A DNA stretch of 64,000 bases from Beutenbergia cavernae DSM 12333 (lineage in GTDB: Bacteria; Actinomycetota; Actinomycetes; Actinomycetales; Beutenbergiaceae): positions 1,736,001 through 1,800,000 of the forward strand of contig NC_012669.1 of NCBI RefSeq assembly GCF_000023105.1, written 5' to 3'. The notes below the pieces were generated by a model, which ran no database searches, was not told where the DNA came from, and saw only the letters and a program-made list of their open reading frames with translations. Positions 7,859 to 17,562 of the stretch are shown one piece after another. Made by a program: the position numbers and the translations under genes. The stretch's first letter is position 1, and each line of letters begins with the position of its first letter.

Positions 7859-9124
7859 ATGAGCAAGCTCATCAGGGTCGCGGCGCTCGCCGCGGCCGGC
7901 GCGCTGACCCTCGCCGCGTGCGCGAGCGGCGGCGGCGACGCCGGGGACGACGGCGGCCAGGCCGGTCCCGTCGAGATCACGTTCTGGAACGGCTTCACCA
8001 GCTCCGACCGCCCGATCGTGGAGCAGCTCGTCGCTGAGTTCAACGACTCCCAGGACGACTACCGGGTGCGGATGGAGATCCAGCCCTGGGACACGATGTA
8101 CTCCAAGCTCATGCCCGCCTACCAGGCCGGCGAGGGGCCGACGCTCGTGGCGATGGACCCGGCCCGCACGCCGGCGTACGTGGAGCGCGGCGTCCTCGCA
8201 CCCGTCGACGACTTCTACGGCGACGGCGCGCTCGACGCGGCCACGCTGCCCGAGGCGAGCCTCGAGGCGAACATGTACGACGGCGTCCAGTACGGCGTCC
8301 CGATGAGCGCGGGCGCCGGGATGCTCTACTGGAACGCGGACATCTTCGCCGCGGCCGGCATCGAGGGACCGCCCGAGACGTGGGCAGAGCTGGCCGACGT
8401 CGCCGTCCAGCTCACCGAGGGCGACCAGTACGGCCTGCCCATCGCCGACCACGAGGCGCTCTCGCTGTGGCCCACGCTGTTCTGGGCCGACGGCGGCGGC
8501 ATCTTCACGGACGACTCGAGCGCCTCGCTCCTGGGCGACGACGCCACGGTGGCCACCATGGAGTTCTGGACCGACCTGGTGCAGAACGAGGGCATCTCCC
8601 CGGCCGGGCTCTCCGGGGCCGACGCTGACGCGCTCATGCTCGCCGGGAGCGCCGCGATGCACATGACCGGGCCGTGGCTGAGCTCCGGGCTCACGGAGGC
8701 CGGGATCAACTGGGAGGTCGCGCCGCTGCCGGCAGGGACCTCGGGGCAGTTCAGCCCGGCGGTCATCGTCAACATGCACCTCGACGCGAACGCGACGGAC
8801 GCCGAGCGGGAGGCCGCGCGCGCGTTCGTCACGCACTGGAACTCGCCCGAGGCGCAGACGACGTGGGCGGTCGGGACGTCGTACCCGCCGAACCGCACGG
8901 ACATCCCGGCGTCGGACCTGGCCGAGAACCCGACGTCGGCCGCGTTCACGGAGGCCATCGGACCGCGCTTCTACCAGGCCGGGCTGCTCAACTTCGCCGA
9001 CCTCGACGCGAACGTCGTCACCCCGACGATCCAGCGCGTCCTCGCCGGTGAGGGCACGGCTGCCGACCTCTTCCCGGAGGCCGCGGAGCAGCTCGACTCC
9101 CAGATCGAGACGCTCGGCGAATGA
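7859..9124 (+). CDS. Sugar ABC transporter substrate-binding lipoprotein (importer 2)
   Basis: The 421-residue protein starts with a lipoprotein signal peptide whose lipobox (LTLAAC) places the lipidated cysteine at residue 21. A Gly/Asp-rich linker leads into a bilobed sugar-binding fold typical of CUT1 importers (ITFWNGF near the N-terminus, then alternating lobes). A strong GAAGGAG precedes the ATG. It lies 50 nt after the arabinofuranosidase gene and overlaps the first permease gene by the ATGA at 9121-9124. It probably captures arabino-oligosaccharides, which is inference from the linked glycosidase. Confidence 0.92.
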   Translation: MSKLIRVAALAAAGALTLAACASGGGDAGDDGGQAGPVEITFWNGFTSSDRPIVEQLVAEFNDSQDDYRVRMEIQPWDTMYSKLMPAYQAGEGPTLVAMDPARTPAYVERGVLAPVDDFYGDGALDAATLPEASLEANMYDGVQYGVPMSAGAGMLYWNADIFAAAGIEGPPETWAELADVAVQLTEGDQYGLPIADHEALSLWPTLFWADGGGIFTDDSSASLLGDDATVATMEFWTDLVQNEGISPAGLSGADADALMLAGSAAMHMTGPWLSSGLTEAGINWEVAPLPAGTSGQFSPAVIVNMHLDANATDAEREAARAFVTHWNSPEAQTTWAVGTSYPPNRTDIPASDLAENPTSAAFTEAIGPRFYQAGLLNFADLDANVVTPTIQRVLAGEGTAADLFPEAAEQLDSQIETLGE

Positions 9125-10086
9125 CGGCGGCCCTTCCCTCGGCGTCCGCCCCGTCGGCGCCCGCCCGCGGCAGCGCGGGTGGGCCCGGCGGGCGGCGCGT
9201 GGGACGACGCTCGACGATCGAGCGCCGCCGCACGCGCACGGCCGTGGCGTTCCTGCTGCCCGCGGTCCTGATCCTCGCCGTCTTCGTCTTCTGGCCGATC
9301 GCCAACGCGCTGCGGACGTCGTTCACCGACGAGGCGTTCCTGCCCGTGACGAACTGGGTCGGGCTCGACAACTACATCCGGCTGGCCGACGACGAGCGCT
9401 TCTGGGGCGCTCTCCGCAACACCGCGGTGTACACGGCGGTGACGGCGCCGGTGTCGGTGGCGATCGCCCTCGGCCTCGCGCTGCTGCTCAACCGGCCGAT
9501 GCGCGGCCGCGCCGCGTTCCGGGCGATCCTGTTCTTCCCGTGGGTCGCGTCGCTCGGGATCACGTCGATCGCGTGGGCCGCCCTCGTCGATCCCCAGATC
9601 GGGATGCTGACGTCCTGGCTGCGGTGGTTCGGCATCTCGATCGGGGACGGGCTGCGCGACCCGGAGTTCGCGATGGCCGCCGTCATGTTCGTCGGCATCT
9701 GGCGAAACGTCGGGTTCTTCATGGTGATGTACCTCGCGGGGCTGCAGCAGATCCCGGGCCACCTGGAGGAGGCCGCCCTGCTCGACGGCGCCGGCGCGTG
9801 GCAGAAGTTCCGGAACGTGACGTGGCCGCTGCTGGCGAACACGACGATGTTCGTCGTCGTCATCGCCGCCGTCTTCTCGTTCCAGGCGTTCGACCAGATC
9901 TACGTGATGACGGCCGGCGGCCCGTACTTCCGGACCGAGACGCTGGTCATGCTCATCTACGGGTCGGCGGTGCGCGACTTCGACGTCGGGTACGCGACGG
10001 CGGTCTCGTGGGTGCTCGTGCTCATCGTGCTCACGCTCAGCCTCATCCAGATGCGGTACTTCTCGAAGCGCGTGGTGCAGTACTGA
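9121..10086 (+). CDS. Carbohydrate ABC transporter permease, MalF type (importer 2)
   Basis: The 321-residue protein has a basic, disordered first 40 residues, then six predicted membrane segments and the EAA loop EEAALLDGAGAWQKF. It forms the channel with the next gene product. The ATG overlaps the stop of the binding-protein gene (ATGA), and its own stop shares a base with the next ATG (TGATG), so the three genes are translationally coupled. Confidence 0.93.
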   Translation: MTAALPSASAPSAPARGSAGGPGGRRVGRRSTIERRRTRTAVAFLLPAVLILAVFVFWPIANALRTSFTDEAFLPVTNWVGLDNYIRLADDERFWGALRNTAVYTAVTAPVSVAIALGLALLLNRPMRGRAAFRAILFFPWVASLGITSIAWAALVDPQIGMLTSWLRWFGISIGDGLRDPEFAMAAVMFVGIWRNVGFFMVMYLAGLQQIPGHLEEAALLDGAGAWQKFRNVTWPLLANTTMFVVVIAAVFSFQAFDQIYVMTAGGPYFRTETLVMLIYGSAVRDFDVGYATAVSWVLVLIVLTLSLIQMRYFSKRVVQY

Positions 10087-10982
10087 TGACGACGGCGACC
10101 CTTCCCTCTCGTAGCACCTCGCCGTCGCGCCCGGCGGGGCCGTTCCGCGCCGGTCGCGCGCGGGCGACGACGGCGACACGCACGCTGGTGACGTGGTTCG
10201 CCCTGGCCGCGGCGTCCGCCGTCGTGCTCCTGCCGCTCGCATGGATGCTGAGCGCTTCGCTGCGCACGCAGGGCGACCTCGTGGGCAGTCCGTCGTCGCT
10301 CATCCCGACGAACGTCACGTTCGAGAACTACGTCGAGATCTGGCAGCTCATCCCGTTCGGGCGGCTGTTCCTCAACACCGTCGTGTTCGCCGGGGTGGTG
10401 GCGTGCGTCTCCGTGGTGATCGACGCGATGGCGGGCTACGCGCTCGCGCGGTTCGACTTCCCGGGCCGGACGTTCGTGTTCGTGGCGCTCGTCGCCACGC
10501 TGCTCGTCCCGATCCAGGTGACGTTCGTGCCGGTGTACTCGTTGTTGATCGACCTCGGGTGGGTGAACACCCTGCACGGGTTGATCGTGCCCCGGATCGC
10601 CGACGCGTTCGGGATCTTCTTCCTCCGGCAGTACTTCCTCGCCCTGCCGAAGGACCTCGAGGACGCCGCCCGGATCGACGGCGCCTCGGAGGTGCGGATC
10701 TTCCGGTCGATCATGTTCCCGCTCGCCGGCCCGGCGCTGCTGACGATCTTCATGTTCAACCTGGTCGGCAACTGGAACGACCTGCTGTGGCCGCTCATCG
10801 TCATGAGCGACCCGCAGTCGACGACCCTGCCCGTGGGCCTGGCGCTGTTCCGCGGTCAGCACGTCATCGAGTACGGGCCGCTCATGGCCGGGTCGGTGCT
10901 CGCGCTCATCCCGATGGTGATCGCGTTCGTCGTCGTGCAGCGACGGTTCATCGAAAGCATCGCAACGACCGGGATCAAGTAG
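10086..10982 (+). CDS. Carbohydrate ABC transporter permease, MalG type (importer 2)
   Basis: The 298-residue protein has the MalG layout with an EAA loop EDAARIDGASEVRIF and ends with the usual IATTGIK-type C-terminus. The start at 10086 overlaps the preceding stop as TGATG. The much longer open frame that starts at 9048 is not used, because its first part is a shadow of the MalF-type gene. No ATPase gene follows, so the importer must borrow one encoded elsewhere. Confidence 0.93.
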   Translation: MTTATLPSRSTSPSRPAGPFRAGRARATTATRTLVTWFALAAASAVVLLPLAWMLSASLRTQGDLVGSPSSLIPTNVTFENYVEIWQLIPFGRLFLNTVVFAGVVACVSVVIDAMAGYALARFDFPGRTFVFVALVATLLVPIQVTFVPVYSLLIDLGWVNTLHGLIVPRIADAFGIFFLRQYFLALPKDLEDAARIDGASEVRIFRSIMFPLAGPALLTIFMFNLVGNWNDLLWPLIVMSDPQSTTLPVGLALFRGQHVIEYGPLMAGSVLALIPMVIAFVVVQRRFIESIATTGIK

Positions 10983-11061
10983 AACCGGTTGATCCTGCCG
11001 CTGTCGACCCGTCGACTCCGTGCGCAGCGATAAGGACGGGCGCCGTGTGGGTGCGGCGACC

Positions 11062-11067
11062 TACAGT
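11062..11067 (+). promoter_or_regulatory. Possible -10 element of the ABC exporter gene
   Basis: TACAGT lies 10 nt before the ATG at 11078 and no ribosome binding site is visible, so the mRNA may be leaderless or nearly so. I could not assign a -35 box with confidence. Confidence 0.35.
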
Positions 11068-11077
11068 TCACAGCGTC

Positions 11078-14000
11078 ATGATCGACGCTCCCCTCGCACC
11101 CACCCGAGACCAGGCCGCGCCCGCGCGCCGGGCGATCGACCCGTCGCGTCGTCTCGACTGGCGGCGTCTCCGCGGAGTGGTGACGGTGCTGGCGCTGCTC
11201 GCGCTCGCCGTCGCCACGGTCGGGACGGCGCTCGGCACGGTCGTGGCGGGACGCCTCGCCCAGGAGGCGACGGCGGCCGGCGTCCTCCTGCTCGCCGGGT
11301 GCCTCGTCGGGGCGGCGCTGCTCGACACCCTCGGGTACGTGAGCTGGGCCGGCGTCGTCGACAAGGCCGAGGGCCGGCTGCGCGGCGACCTCCTGAGCGC
11401 CGCGCTGCACCAGCCGCTCGCCGCGCTCACGGAGCAGGCCGTCGGCGAGGTGCTCGACCGGGTCGACGACGACACGCACGCCCTCGGCACCCTGGTGCGT
11501 CGCCAGATGTGGGGGATGGGCCGCACGCTCGTCGGATCCCTGCCGCTGTGGATCGTCGCCGGCCTCACCTGGTGGCCGGCGTGGATCCTCTTCCCCGCGC
11601 TCGCGGCCGTCACGCTGCTCGTGGTGCGGCCCATGCTCGGCGAGATCGCGCGCCGCAAGGTCGTCGAGGAGCGTGCCTGGACGGACAACGCCGCCGCGTT
11701 CGAGGAGGCCGTCGCCGCGCGGGACGATCTGCGCACCAGCGGCGGGCAGGCGTTCGCGGTGCGACGGCTCGCCGAGATGTCGGCCGCCGTGCACCGCACG
11801 CTCGACCGCGTGCTGCAGGTCGAGACGTCGATGACGTGGCGTGCCGGCAGCCTGCTCCACGCGCTGCTCGCCGGGGTCGCCGTCAGCGGCGCGGCCCTGG
11901 CCGTCGGCGGCGACGTCTCCGTGGGGCAGCTCGTCACGCTGTTCCTCGTCACGTCGACGTTCGTGGGTCAGGTCGACCAGCTCGCCCACCACCTGCCCGA
12001 CCTGCAGGAGGGCGTGGGCGCCGCGATCCGCGTGCGCCAGCTCCTCGAGGCCGAGTCGGAGCCCACGGGCGGGCGCACCCTGCCCGACGAGCCGCTCGAC
12101 CTCGAGCTGCGGGACCTGCACTTCGCCTACGCCGAGGGCACGTTCGCCCTGCAGGACGTGTCGCTGCGCGTGCCGGCCGGGCACACCGTGGCGCTCGTCG
12201 GGCGCACCGGGTCGGGGAAGTCGACGCTCGCCTCGCTCCTGTCGCGCGCCGTCGATCCCGAGCCCGGCACGGTGTTCCTCGGCGGGCACGACGTGCGCGA
12301 CCTCGACCTGCAGGATCTGCGCCGCCGCGTCGGCGTCGTCACGCAGCGCACCGAGATCCTCGCCGGCACGCTGGCCGAGAACATCACGCTCTTCGCCCAC
12401 CTCCCGCGCGCCGACGTCGAGGCGGCGGTGGCCGAGCTCGGCCTCACGGATTGGGTGGCCGGACTGCCCGACGGGCTCGACACGCTCCTCGGTCCGGGCG
12501 GGACCTCGCTGTCCGCGGGTGAGGAGCAGCTCGTCGCGTTCGCCCGCCTGCTGGTGGCCGACGTCCAGGTCGTCGTCCTCGACGAGGCCACCGCACGCAT
12601 GGATCCGCTCACCGAGGCCCGGGTCATCGCGGCTTCCGAGCGGCTGCTCGGGGGGCGCACGGGTGTGCTCGTCGCGCACCGGCTGGGCACGGTCGAGCGT
12701 GCGGAGCTCGTGGTCGTGCTCGATCACGGCCGCGTCGTGCAGCAAGGCGCGCGCGTCGCGCTGGCCGCCCAGGACGGGCCGTTCCGCTCGCTGCTCGAGG
12801 CGAGCCGCGTCGCCGAGGCCGAGCACGGTGGCGGCTCGGCCGGCGAGGACCACGCGACACTCGACACGGCGGTGGGCGCCCGCCGTCGGACGGGCCCGCC
12901 GCCCGACCTGCCGGACCCCGGCACCGGCCCGAGCCTCGCTCGCGGCATCGCGCACGCGCTGCTCGTCCGGCCCCGGTGGGGGATCCTCGGCGGCGCGTTG
13001 TTCCTGGTGGCGAGCCTGGTCTCCGCGCAGGGCGCGATCACCGGCTATCTCTGGGGCCGCGCCGTGACCGACCTGGAGCGCGGCGCCACGCCGGCCGTGC
13101 TCGTCGGCGTGATGGCGGTGCTGCTGCTCGTGGTGCCCCTGTGCCACGCGGGCGCGATGCGCATCTACCCGAAGTGGTGGGTCGAGGTGCTGCTGCGCAT
13201 CCGCACGGCGGTGCTCGTCGGGCAGACGAACCAGCACCGGCTGCGCCGCACACCGCCGGGGGAGGTCGTCGCACGCGCGCTCGACGCCGACCGGTACGTC
13301 CGGTACGCCGACCGGTGGGTGGACCTGACCAACGGCCTGGTGATCGTGGTGGTCACGACCCTGCTGAGCGGGTCGCTCCTCGCCGGCGCTGTGCTGCTCG
13401 CGGTGCTGGTGGTCACCGCGGTCTGCGCGGTGGCGGGCCGACCGATCGCGGGCCGGACGGCGGCGCGGGCCTCGACGGCGAGAGCCCGGTTCGGCCGCGC
13501 GCTGGTCTCGGCCCTGGACGCCGCCCGGACCGTCAAGCTCGCGGCCCGCACGCCGCAGGTGCACGACCACCTGCGCGGCGTCGACGCCGGGCGCGTCCGT
13601 GCGGCGGTGTTCGAGCACCGCGTGCAGGCGGTGCTCGACGGCGTCCCGGTCATCGCCGTCCAGGCAGGGGTGGTCGTGGCGTGGGCAGCGCTGCTGTCCG
13701 GGACGTGGAACCTCGCCACGACGCTGCTCGTCGCGGCAGCCGTGAGCGGCTTCAACTGGTTCGGCGTGGTGGCGGGCGCCGTCGTCACGGAGGCGCCGGG
13801 CACGCGCGCGTGGCAGAGGTCCACGGGCGCGTTCGCCGGAGGCACGGACCTCACGGTGCTGCCGCCGGATGTCGACCTGAGCACGGGCGGTGCGCCGGCG
13901 CCGTCGGCGGCAGCGCGCGAGCAGCTGCGGGCGCTCGAGCTGCGCGGTCTCACGGCGGTGCACGACGACGGCACGATCGGCGTCGAGAACGTCGACCTGG

Positions 14001-14608
14001 CTGTCCACCGCGGAGAGCTGGTGCTGCTGCTCGGCCAGGTGGGCTCCGGCAAGTCGAGCCTGCTCTCGTCGCTGGCCGGCCTCATGGAGCACACTGGCAG
14101 TGTCACGTGGAACGGGGCCGAGGTGGACGACGCGCAGCTCTTCCTGCGCCCCGGCCGGGTGGCGCACGTGGCTCAGGTGCCGCGCGTGCTCTCGGGCACG
14201 TTCGCGGAGAACGTGCGCCTCGATCACGCGGAGCGCGACGTGGCCGGACCGATCGACGCGGCCCGGCTGACGATGGACGTCGAGGACGCCGGCGGTGCGG
14301 ACGCCGTCGTCGGGCATCGCGGCGTGCGCCTCTCCGGTGGGCAGGTGCAGCGCCTCGCGCTGGCTCGCGCTCTCGCGACGGACTCCGAGCTGCTGCTCGC
14401 CGACGACGTGTCGAGCGCGCTCGACGCCGCGACCGAGATCGAGCTCTGGGACTCCCTGCGCGAGCGCGGCACGACGGTGGTGGGTGCGACGTCGAAGCGC
14501 GCCGCGCTCGCACGGGCCGACCGGGTCGTGGTGCTGGCCGACGGTGCGGTCGCCGCCGTCGGGCCGTGGCGCGAGCTCGCCGGCCGCTGGGGTCACCTCG
14601 CCGGCTGA
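11078..14608 (+). CDS. Single-chain ABC exporter with two transmembrane and two nucleotide-binding domains
   Basis: The 1176-residue protein holds two half-exporters in the order TMD1 (about residues 25-310), NBD1 (about 345-580), TMD2 (about 640-900) and NBD2 (about 955-1176). NBD1 has Walker A GRTGSGKST (from residue 375), a degenerate signature LSAGEEQ (478) and an intact Walker B (VVVLDEAT) and switch His (VAHRL). NBD2 has Walker A GQVGSGKSS (986), an intact signature LSGGQVQR (1085), Asp instead of the catalytic Glu (LLLADD) and no switch His (ATSKR). The two ATP sites are therefore asymmetric, one active and one degenerate. The substrate is unknown; lipids, peptides and drugs are all possible. 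It is probably separate from importer 2, from which a 95-nt gap divides it. Confidence 0.9.
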   Translation: MIDAPLAPTRDQAAPARRAIDPSRRLDWRRLRGVVTVLALLALAVATVGTALGTVVAGRLAQEATAAGVLLLAGCLVGAALLDTLGYVSWAGVVDKAEGRLRGDLLSAALHQPLAALTEQAVGEVLDRVDDDTHALGTLVRRQMWGMGRTLVGSLPLWIVAGLTWWPAWILFPALAAVTLLVVRPMLGEIARRKVVEERAWTDNAAAFEEAVAARDDLRTSGGQAFAVRRLAEMSAAVHRTLDRVLQVETSMTWRAGSLLHALLAGVAVSGAALAVGGDVSVGQLVTLFLVTSTFVGQVDQLAHHLPDLQEGVGAAIRVRQLLEAESEPTGGRTLPDEPLDLELRDLHFAYAEGTFALQDVSLRVPAGHTVALVGRTGSGKSTLASLLSRAVDPEPGTVFLGGHDVRDLDLQDLRRRVGVVTQRTEILAGTLAENITLFAHLPRADVEAAVAELGLTDWVAGLPDGLDTLLGPGGTSLSAGEEQLVAFARLLVADVQVVVLDEATARMDPLTEARVIAASERLLGGRTGVLVAHRLGTVERAELVVVLDHGRVVQQGARVALAAQDGPFRSLLEASRVAEAEHGGGSAGEDHATLDTAVGARRRTGPPPDLPDPGTGPSLARGIAHALLVRPRWGILGGALFLVASLVSAQGAITGYLWGRAVTDLERGATPAVLVGVMAVLLLVVPLCHAGAMRIYPKWWVEVLLRIRTAVLVGQTNQHRLRRTPPGEVVARALDADRYVRYADRWVDLTNGLVIVVVTTLLSGSLLAGAVLLAVLVVTAVCAVAGRPIAGRTAARASTARARFGRALVSALDAARTVKLAARTPQVHDHLRGVDAGRVRAAVFEHRVQAVLDGVPVIAVQAGVVVAWAALLSGTWNLATTLLVAAAVSGFNWFGVVAGAVVTEAPGTRAWQRSTGAFAGGTDLTVLPPDVDLSTGGAPAPSAAAREQLRALELRGLTAVHDDGTIGVENVDLAVHRGELVLLLGQVGSGKSSLLSSLAGLMEHTGSVTWNGAEVDDAQLFLRPGRVAHVAQVPRVLSGTFAENVRLDHAERDVAGPIDAARLTMDVEDAGGADAVVGHRGVRLSGGQVQRLALARALATDSELLLADDVSSALDAATEIELWDSLRERGTTVVGATSKRAALARADRVVVLADGAVAAVGPWRELAGRWGHLAG

Positions 14609-14671
14609 CGCCGCCCCAGCGGAGTGGCTGGAGCGGCGAAAGTACTGCGGCGCTGCGGCAATGTCGCGGGC

Positions 14672-14708
14672 CTACGGCAGTGACCCGTGTGGCGGGTCAC
14701 TGCCGTAG
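14672..14708. repeat. Hairpin repeat family A, copy 3
   Basis: A perfect 15-bp stem (CTACGGCAGTGACCC and its complement) closes the loop GTGTGGC. It belongs to the family seen at 3003-3094. It lies in the convergent gap between the ABC exporter and the phosphodiesterase gene. Confidence 0.85.
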
Positions 14709-14736
14709 CGCGGAGGGCTGCGGCGGTGGCGTGGGC

Positions 14737-14773
14737 CTACGGCAGTGACCCGCGTGGTGGGTCAGTGCCGTAG
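14737..14773. repeat. Hairpin repeat family A, copy 4
   Basis: Same family, with the loop GCGTGGT identical to copies 1 and 2. The 15-bp stem has a single G-G mismatch. It repeats copy 3 with a period of 65 nt. Confidence 0.85.
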
Positions 14774-14813
14774 GTCGCGGCCATCACCCACCGCGCCGCA
14801 CAGCACCGGGCTC

Positions 14814-16132
14814 TTACGCGGGCTGGGCCGCCCCCACGCCAGCGCCGACGAGCAGCTCGGACATCGCGGAGCCTTCGGCGTCCGGCAGCTCCAGGCCGAG
14901 CACCGCGGCGAACGTCGGCGCCTCGTCGAGGATCGAACGGCGCCCCGCGTCCGCCCCCGGCGCGAACGACGGCCCGGTCGCGAGGAACACCGGCTGCCCC
15001 CGTGCTGCGGGGCGTGGCCGTGGTTCCCGAGGTACCCCGCGAAGTCGGCGTCCTCGCGGCGCACCACCGGCCGGCTCGTCCAGTCCCGCCCGACGAGGAC
15101 CCCCGGCTCCGACTCCACGACGTACGCGAACGGGCCGTCGAGCCCGTAGCGCGACGCCGCCTCGGCAGCCGTGTGGATCGCCGCGATCCGGTACTGCGGA
15201 TCCGCCTCGAGGTCCCGCAGGAGGGCGGCGACGTCGGCCAGCCGCGCGGGGGAGAGGTCCTCCGCGAGGAACAGCTGCCCGGACAGACCCGCGCTGTGGC
15301 AGATCACGTCGTAGTCGAGCAGCCGCCCCGCGCCGTCGATCCGGAGGAACCCGCGCTCGGCGAACACCGCGTTCAGCTGCGTGTGCTGCTCGACGGCGAG
15401 GTGCCCGTGGTCGCTCACCAGCACGACGTTCGTGCGCTCCAGCTCCCCGGTGTGCTCGAGCACGTCGAGCAGTCGCCCCAGGTACCCGTCGATGCGGCGC
15501 AGGGCGTCGTGCACCTGTGGCGAGAACGGCCCGGTGGCATGCCGGGCGGCGTCGACAGCCACGAGGTGCAGGACCATCACGTCCGGGCGCTCCCGCTCCA
15601 GCACGTCCGCCGCGACCGCGCACGCGAAGTCGTTGAAGTCCCGCTTCGGCTCCCACACGACGAGGTCCACGTGCTTCGCCACGTACGTCTCCCACACGTC
15701 GGGCGAACCGGTCGCCCGGTACATCTCCTGGACGCCGCCCCAGTACTCCCGGTCCCAGATCTCGGGCACCAGCGTGTCGATGTCGGCGTGCGCCGTCGCC
15801 GGCCACTGCACCGCAGCCGTGCGCAGACCCGCGCGGCGGGCGGCGTCGAGCAGCGTCGGCACGCGCACGTGGTGAGCCGACCAGAACCAGTCCGGGTCCG
15901 CCTCGTGCGGCTGGAACTGGGTGTTGTTGTAGATGCCCGACGACGCCGGCCCGGCTCCCGTGAGCTGTGCGGTGTGGTTGGGGTACGTGAGCGTCGGGAA
16001 GACGGCCTCGATCTGCGCCGTCGCCGCATCGCGCAGCAGCCGGCCGAACGCGGGGAGCGTGCGGGCGAACTCGACGTCGTCACCCACCATCGCGTCCACC
16101 GACACCACGAGCAGCTTGTGAGGTGCGCTCAT
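14814..16132 (-). CDS. Type I phosphodiesterase/nucleotide pyrophosphatase family protein, apparent frameshift
   Basis: This is an alkaline-phosphatase-superfamily enzyme that hydrolyses phosphodiesters or phosphomonoesters. Metal and catalytic motifs are present: VSVDAM near the N-terminus, the nucleophilic Thr in PTLTYPNHT, VAVDAARHA, SDHGH and GNHGHAPQHG. No signal peptide is visible. After GHAPQHG the frame breaks at a run of five C (plus strand, 14997-15001): the conserved C-terminus (PVFLATGPSFAPG through to LVGAGVGAAQPA, stop at 14814) continues in another frame, while the original frame runs into low-quality sequence. One extra G, or two fewer, would restore about 439 residues. It overlaps the binding-protein gene upstream (ATGA) and closes the importer 3 operon. 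Confidence 0.82.
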
Positions 16133-17526
16133 GCGGACATGACCTCCTCGAGGTCCTCGCGGTTGTCCTCGATGACCTCCTCGAACGTGGCCTGCAGGCC
16201 GCCCAGGACACCGGCGACGTCGGCGTTATCGCCGTACACCTGCGCCATCGCCGCGCCGAGCTCCGTGGCGCCGGACTGGTACCAGACCGGCTGGTCAGCG
16301 GTCTGCGCGTTCGGCAGCTGCGCGAGCGCCACGCCGAAGTTGGGGTCGGCGGCCACGAGGTCCTGCACCGTCGCGGTGTCGTGCGACGCCTTGACGATCG
16401 GCAGGTAGCCGGTTCCGGCGTGCCACTGCGCGGACATCTCGGGGTCGGCGAGGAACCGGAACAGCTCGGCGCATGCGTCCTGGCGCTCCTGGGACTCGGC
16501 CTTGACGATGGACAGGCCGGAACCGCCCGTGGGCACCTTGGTGGAGTCCTCGAGCTTGCCGAGCATGAACGCCGTCCCGATCTCGAAGTCCGACGCCTCG
16601 GTGGCGCCGCGCAGCGACGCCGTCGACCCGTGGCATGCCGCCGCGAGGCCGGTCTGGAAGTCGGTCATCGCGGACTGCGCCATGTACCCGAAGCCGTCGT
16701 CGTGGATGAAGCCCGCCTTCCAGGTGAGCCAGTCGTGCATCTGCTCGGAGTCCACCGTGACGGTGAGGTCGTCCGAGAGGGCCCCGCCCCACGCCCACGC
16801 GTGCGCCTGGCCGTACCAGTTGTCGCCCGTGCCGAACGCCATGGGCATGAGCGGCTGGCCGGCCACGCTGATGCTCTTCAGCTCGGGCGCGAACTCCGCG
16901 AACTCGTCCCAGGTCGCCGGGCCGGTCTCGGGAAGCCCGAGCTCGAGGAACCGCGTCTTGTTGAAGTAGAAGAGCGGCGTCGAGCGGGCGAACGGCACGA
17001 CGTACGTCTGGCCGGCCGCGACGCCCTCGCCGACGTAGTTGTCGAGGTAGACGTCGAGCGACCACTCGTCGTCGAAGTAGCCGTCGAGCGGTGCGAGCGC
17101 GTCCGAGAAGTGGAACTGGAGCCACTGCATCTCGGGGAAGCACACGATGTCCGGCACCTGGCGTGCCTGCAGCGCCGCCGTGAACTTCTGGTTGAGCGTC
17201 GCGTAGTCGGCCTGGGACTCGGCGGCCGCGTAGATCTCGTCCTGCGAGTCGTTGAACGCCGTGAACTGCTCCTGCACGACCTCGAAGTTCACGCCGGTGA
17301 ACGGCGCCCAGAACAGGATGTTCGTGCGGCCCGAGTACTGCGACGGGACGTTGGTGACGGGCGCCTGGCTGAACCCGTCGCGCAGGTTCGAGCTGCTCTC
17401 CGCGCCCGACCCGCCCGAGCCGCCGCCCGGCGCGCCGCAGGCGGCGAGCCCGAGGCCGGCGGCCGAGACACCGAGCGTGGACAGGAGGGTGCGGCGGGAC
17501 AGATGGAGCGAGCTGGGCGAAGGCAT
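16129..17526 (-). CDS. Substrate-binding lipoprotein, UgpB-like (importer 3)
   Basis: The 465-residue protein has a twin-arginine-like signal (SRRTLL) and a lipobox (GLGLAAC) with the lipidated cysteine at residue 30. A Gly/Ser-rich linker follows. The mature part resembles the glycerol-3-phosphate-binding subfamily (segments ILFWAPF, FNDSQDEIYAAAES and MAFGTGDNWYG), which bind glycerol phosphate or glycerophosphodiesters. It is followed by a phosphodiesterase gene and preceded by two permease genes. A phosphodiester substrate is therefore the best guess, but a sugar cannot be excluded. Confidence 0.88.
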   Translation of the reverse strand: MPSPSSLHLSRRTLLSTLGVSAAGLGLAACGAPGGGSGGSGAESSSNLRDGFSQAPVTNVPSQYSGRTNILFWAPFTGVNFEVVQEQFTAFNDSQDEIYAAAESQADYATLNQKFTAALQARQVPDIVCFPEMQWLQFHFSDALAPLDGYFDDEWSLDVYLDNYVGEGVAAGQTYVVPFARSTPLFYFNKTRFLELGLPETGPATWDEFAEFAPELKSISVAGQPLMPMAFGTGDNWYGQAHAWAWGGALSDDLTVTVDSEQMHDWLTWKAGFIHDDGFGYMAQSAMTDFQTGLAAACHGSTASLRGATEASDFEIGTAFMLGKLEDSTKVPTGGSGLSIVKAESQERQDACAELFRFLADPEMSAQWHAGTGYLPIVKASHDTATVQDLVAADPNFGVALAQLPNAQTADQPVWYQSGATELGAAMAQVYGDNADVAGVLGGLQATFEEVIEDNREDLEEVMSA

Positions 17527-17562
17527 GGATGTCTCCTGAAGGTGGGTGGGGATGGGTCCGGG

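Noticed and set aside
10856-14596. A 1246-codon open frame antisense to the ABC exporter, and other very long antisense frames
   Set aside because: They are rich in Arg, Gly and Ala with no recognisable domain, and lie opposite genes with clear motifs. Very GC-rich DNA leaves such shadow frames open.
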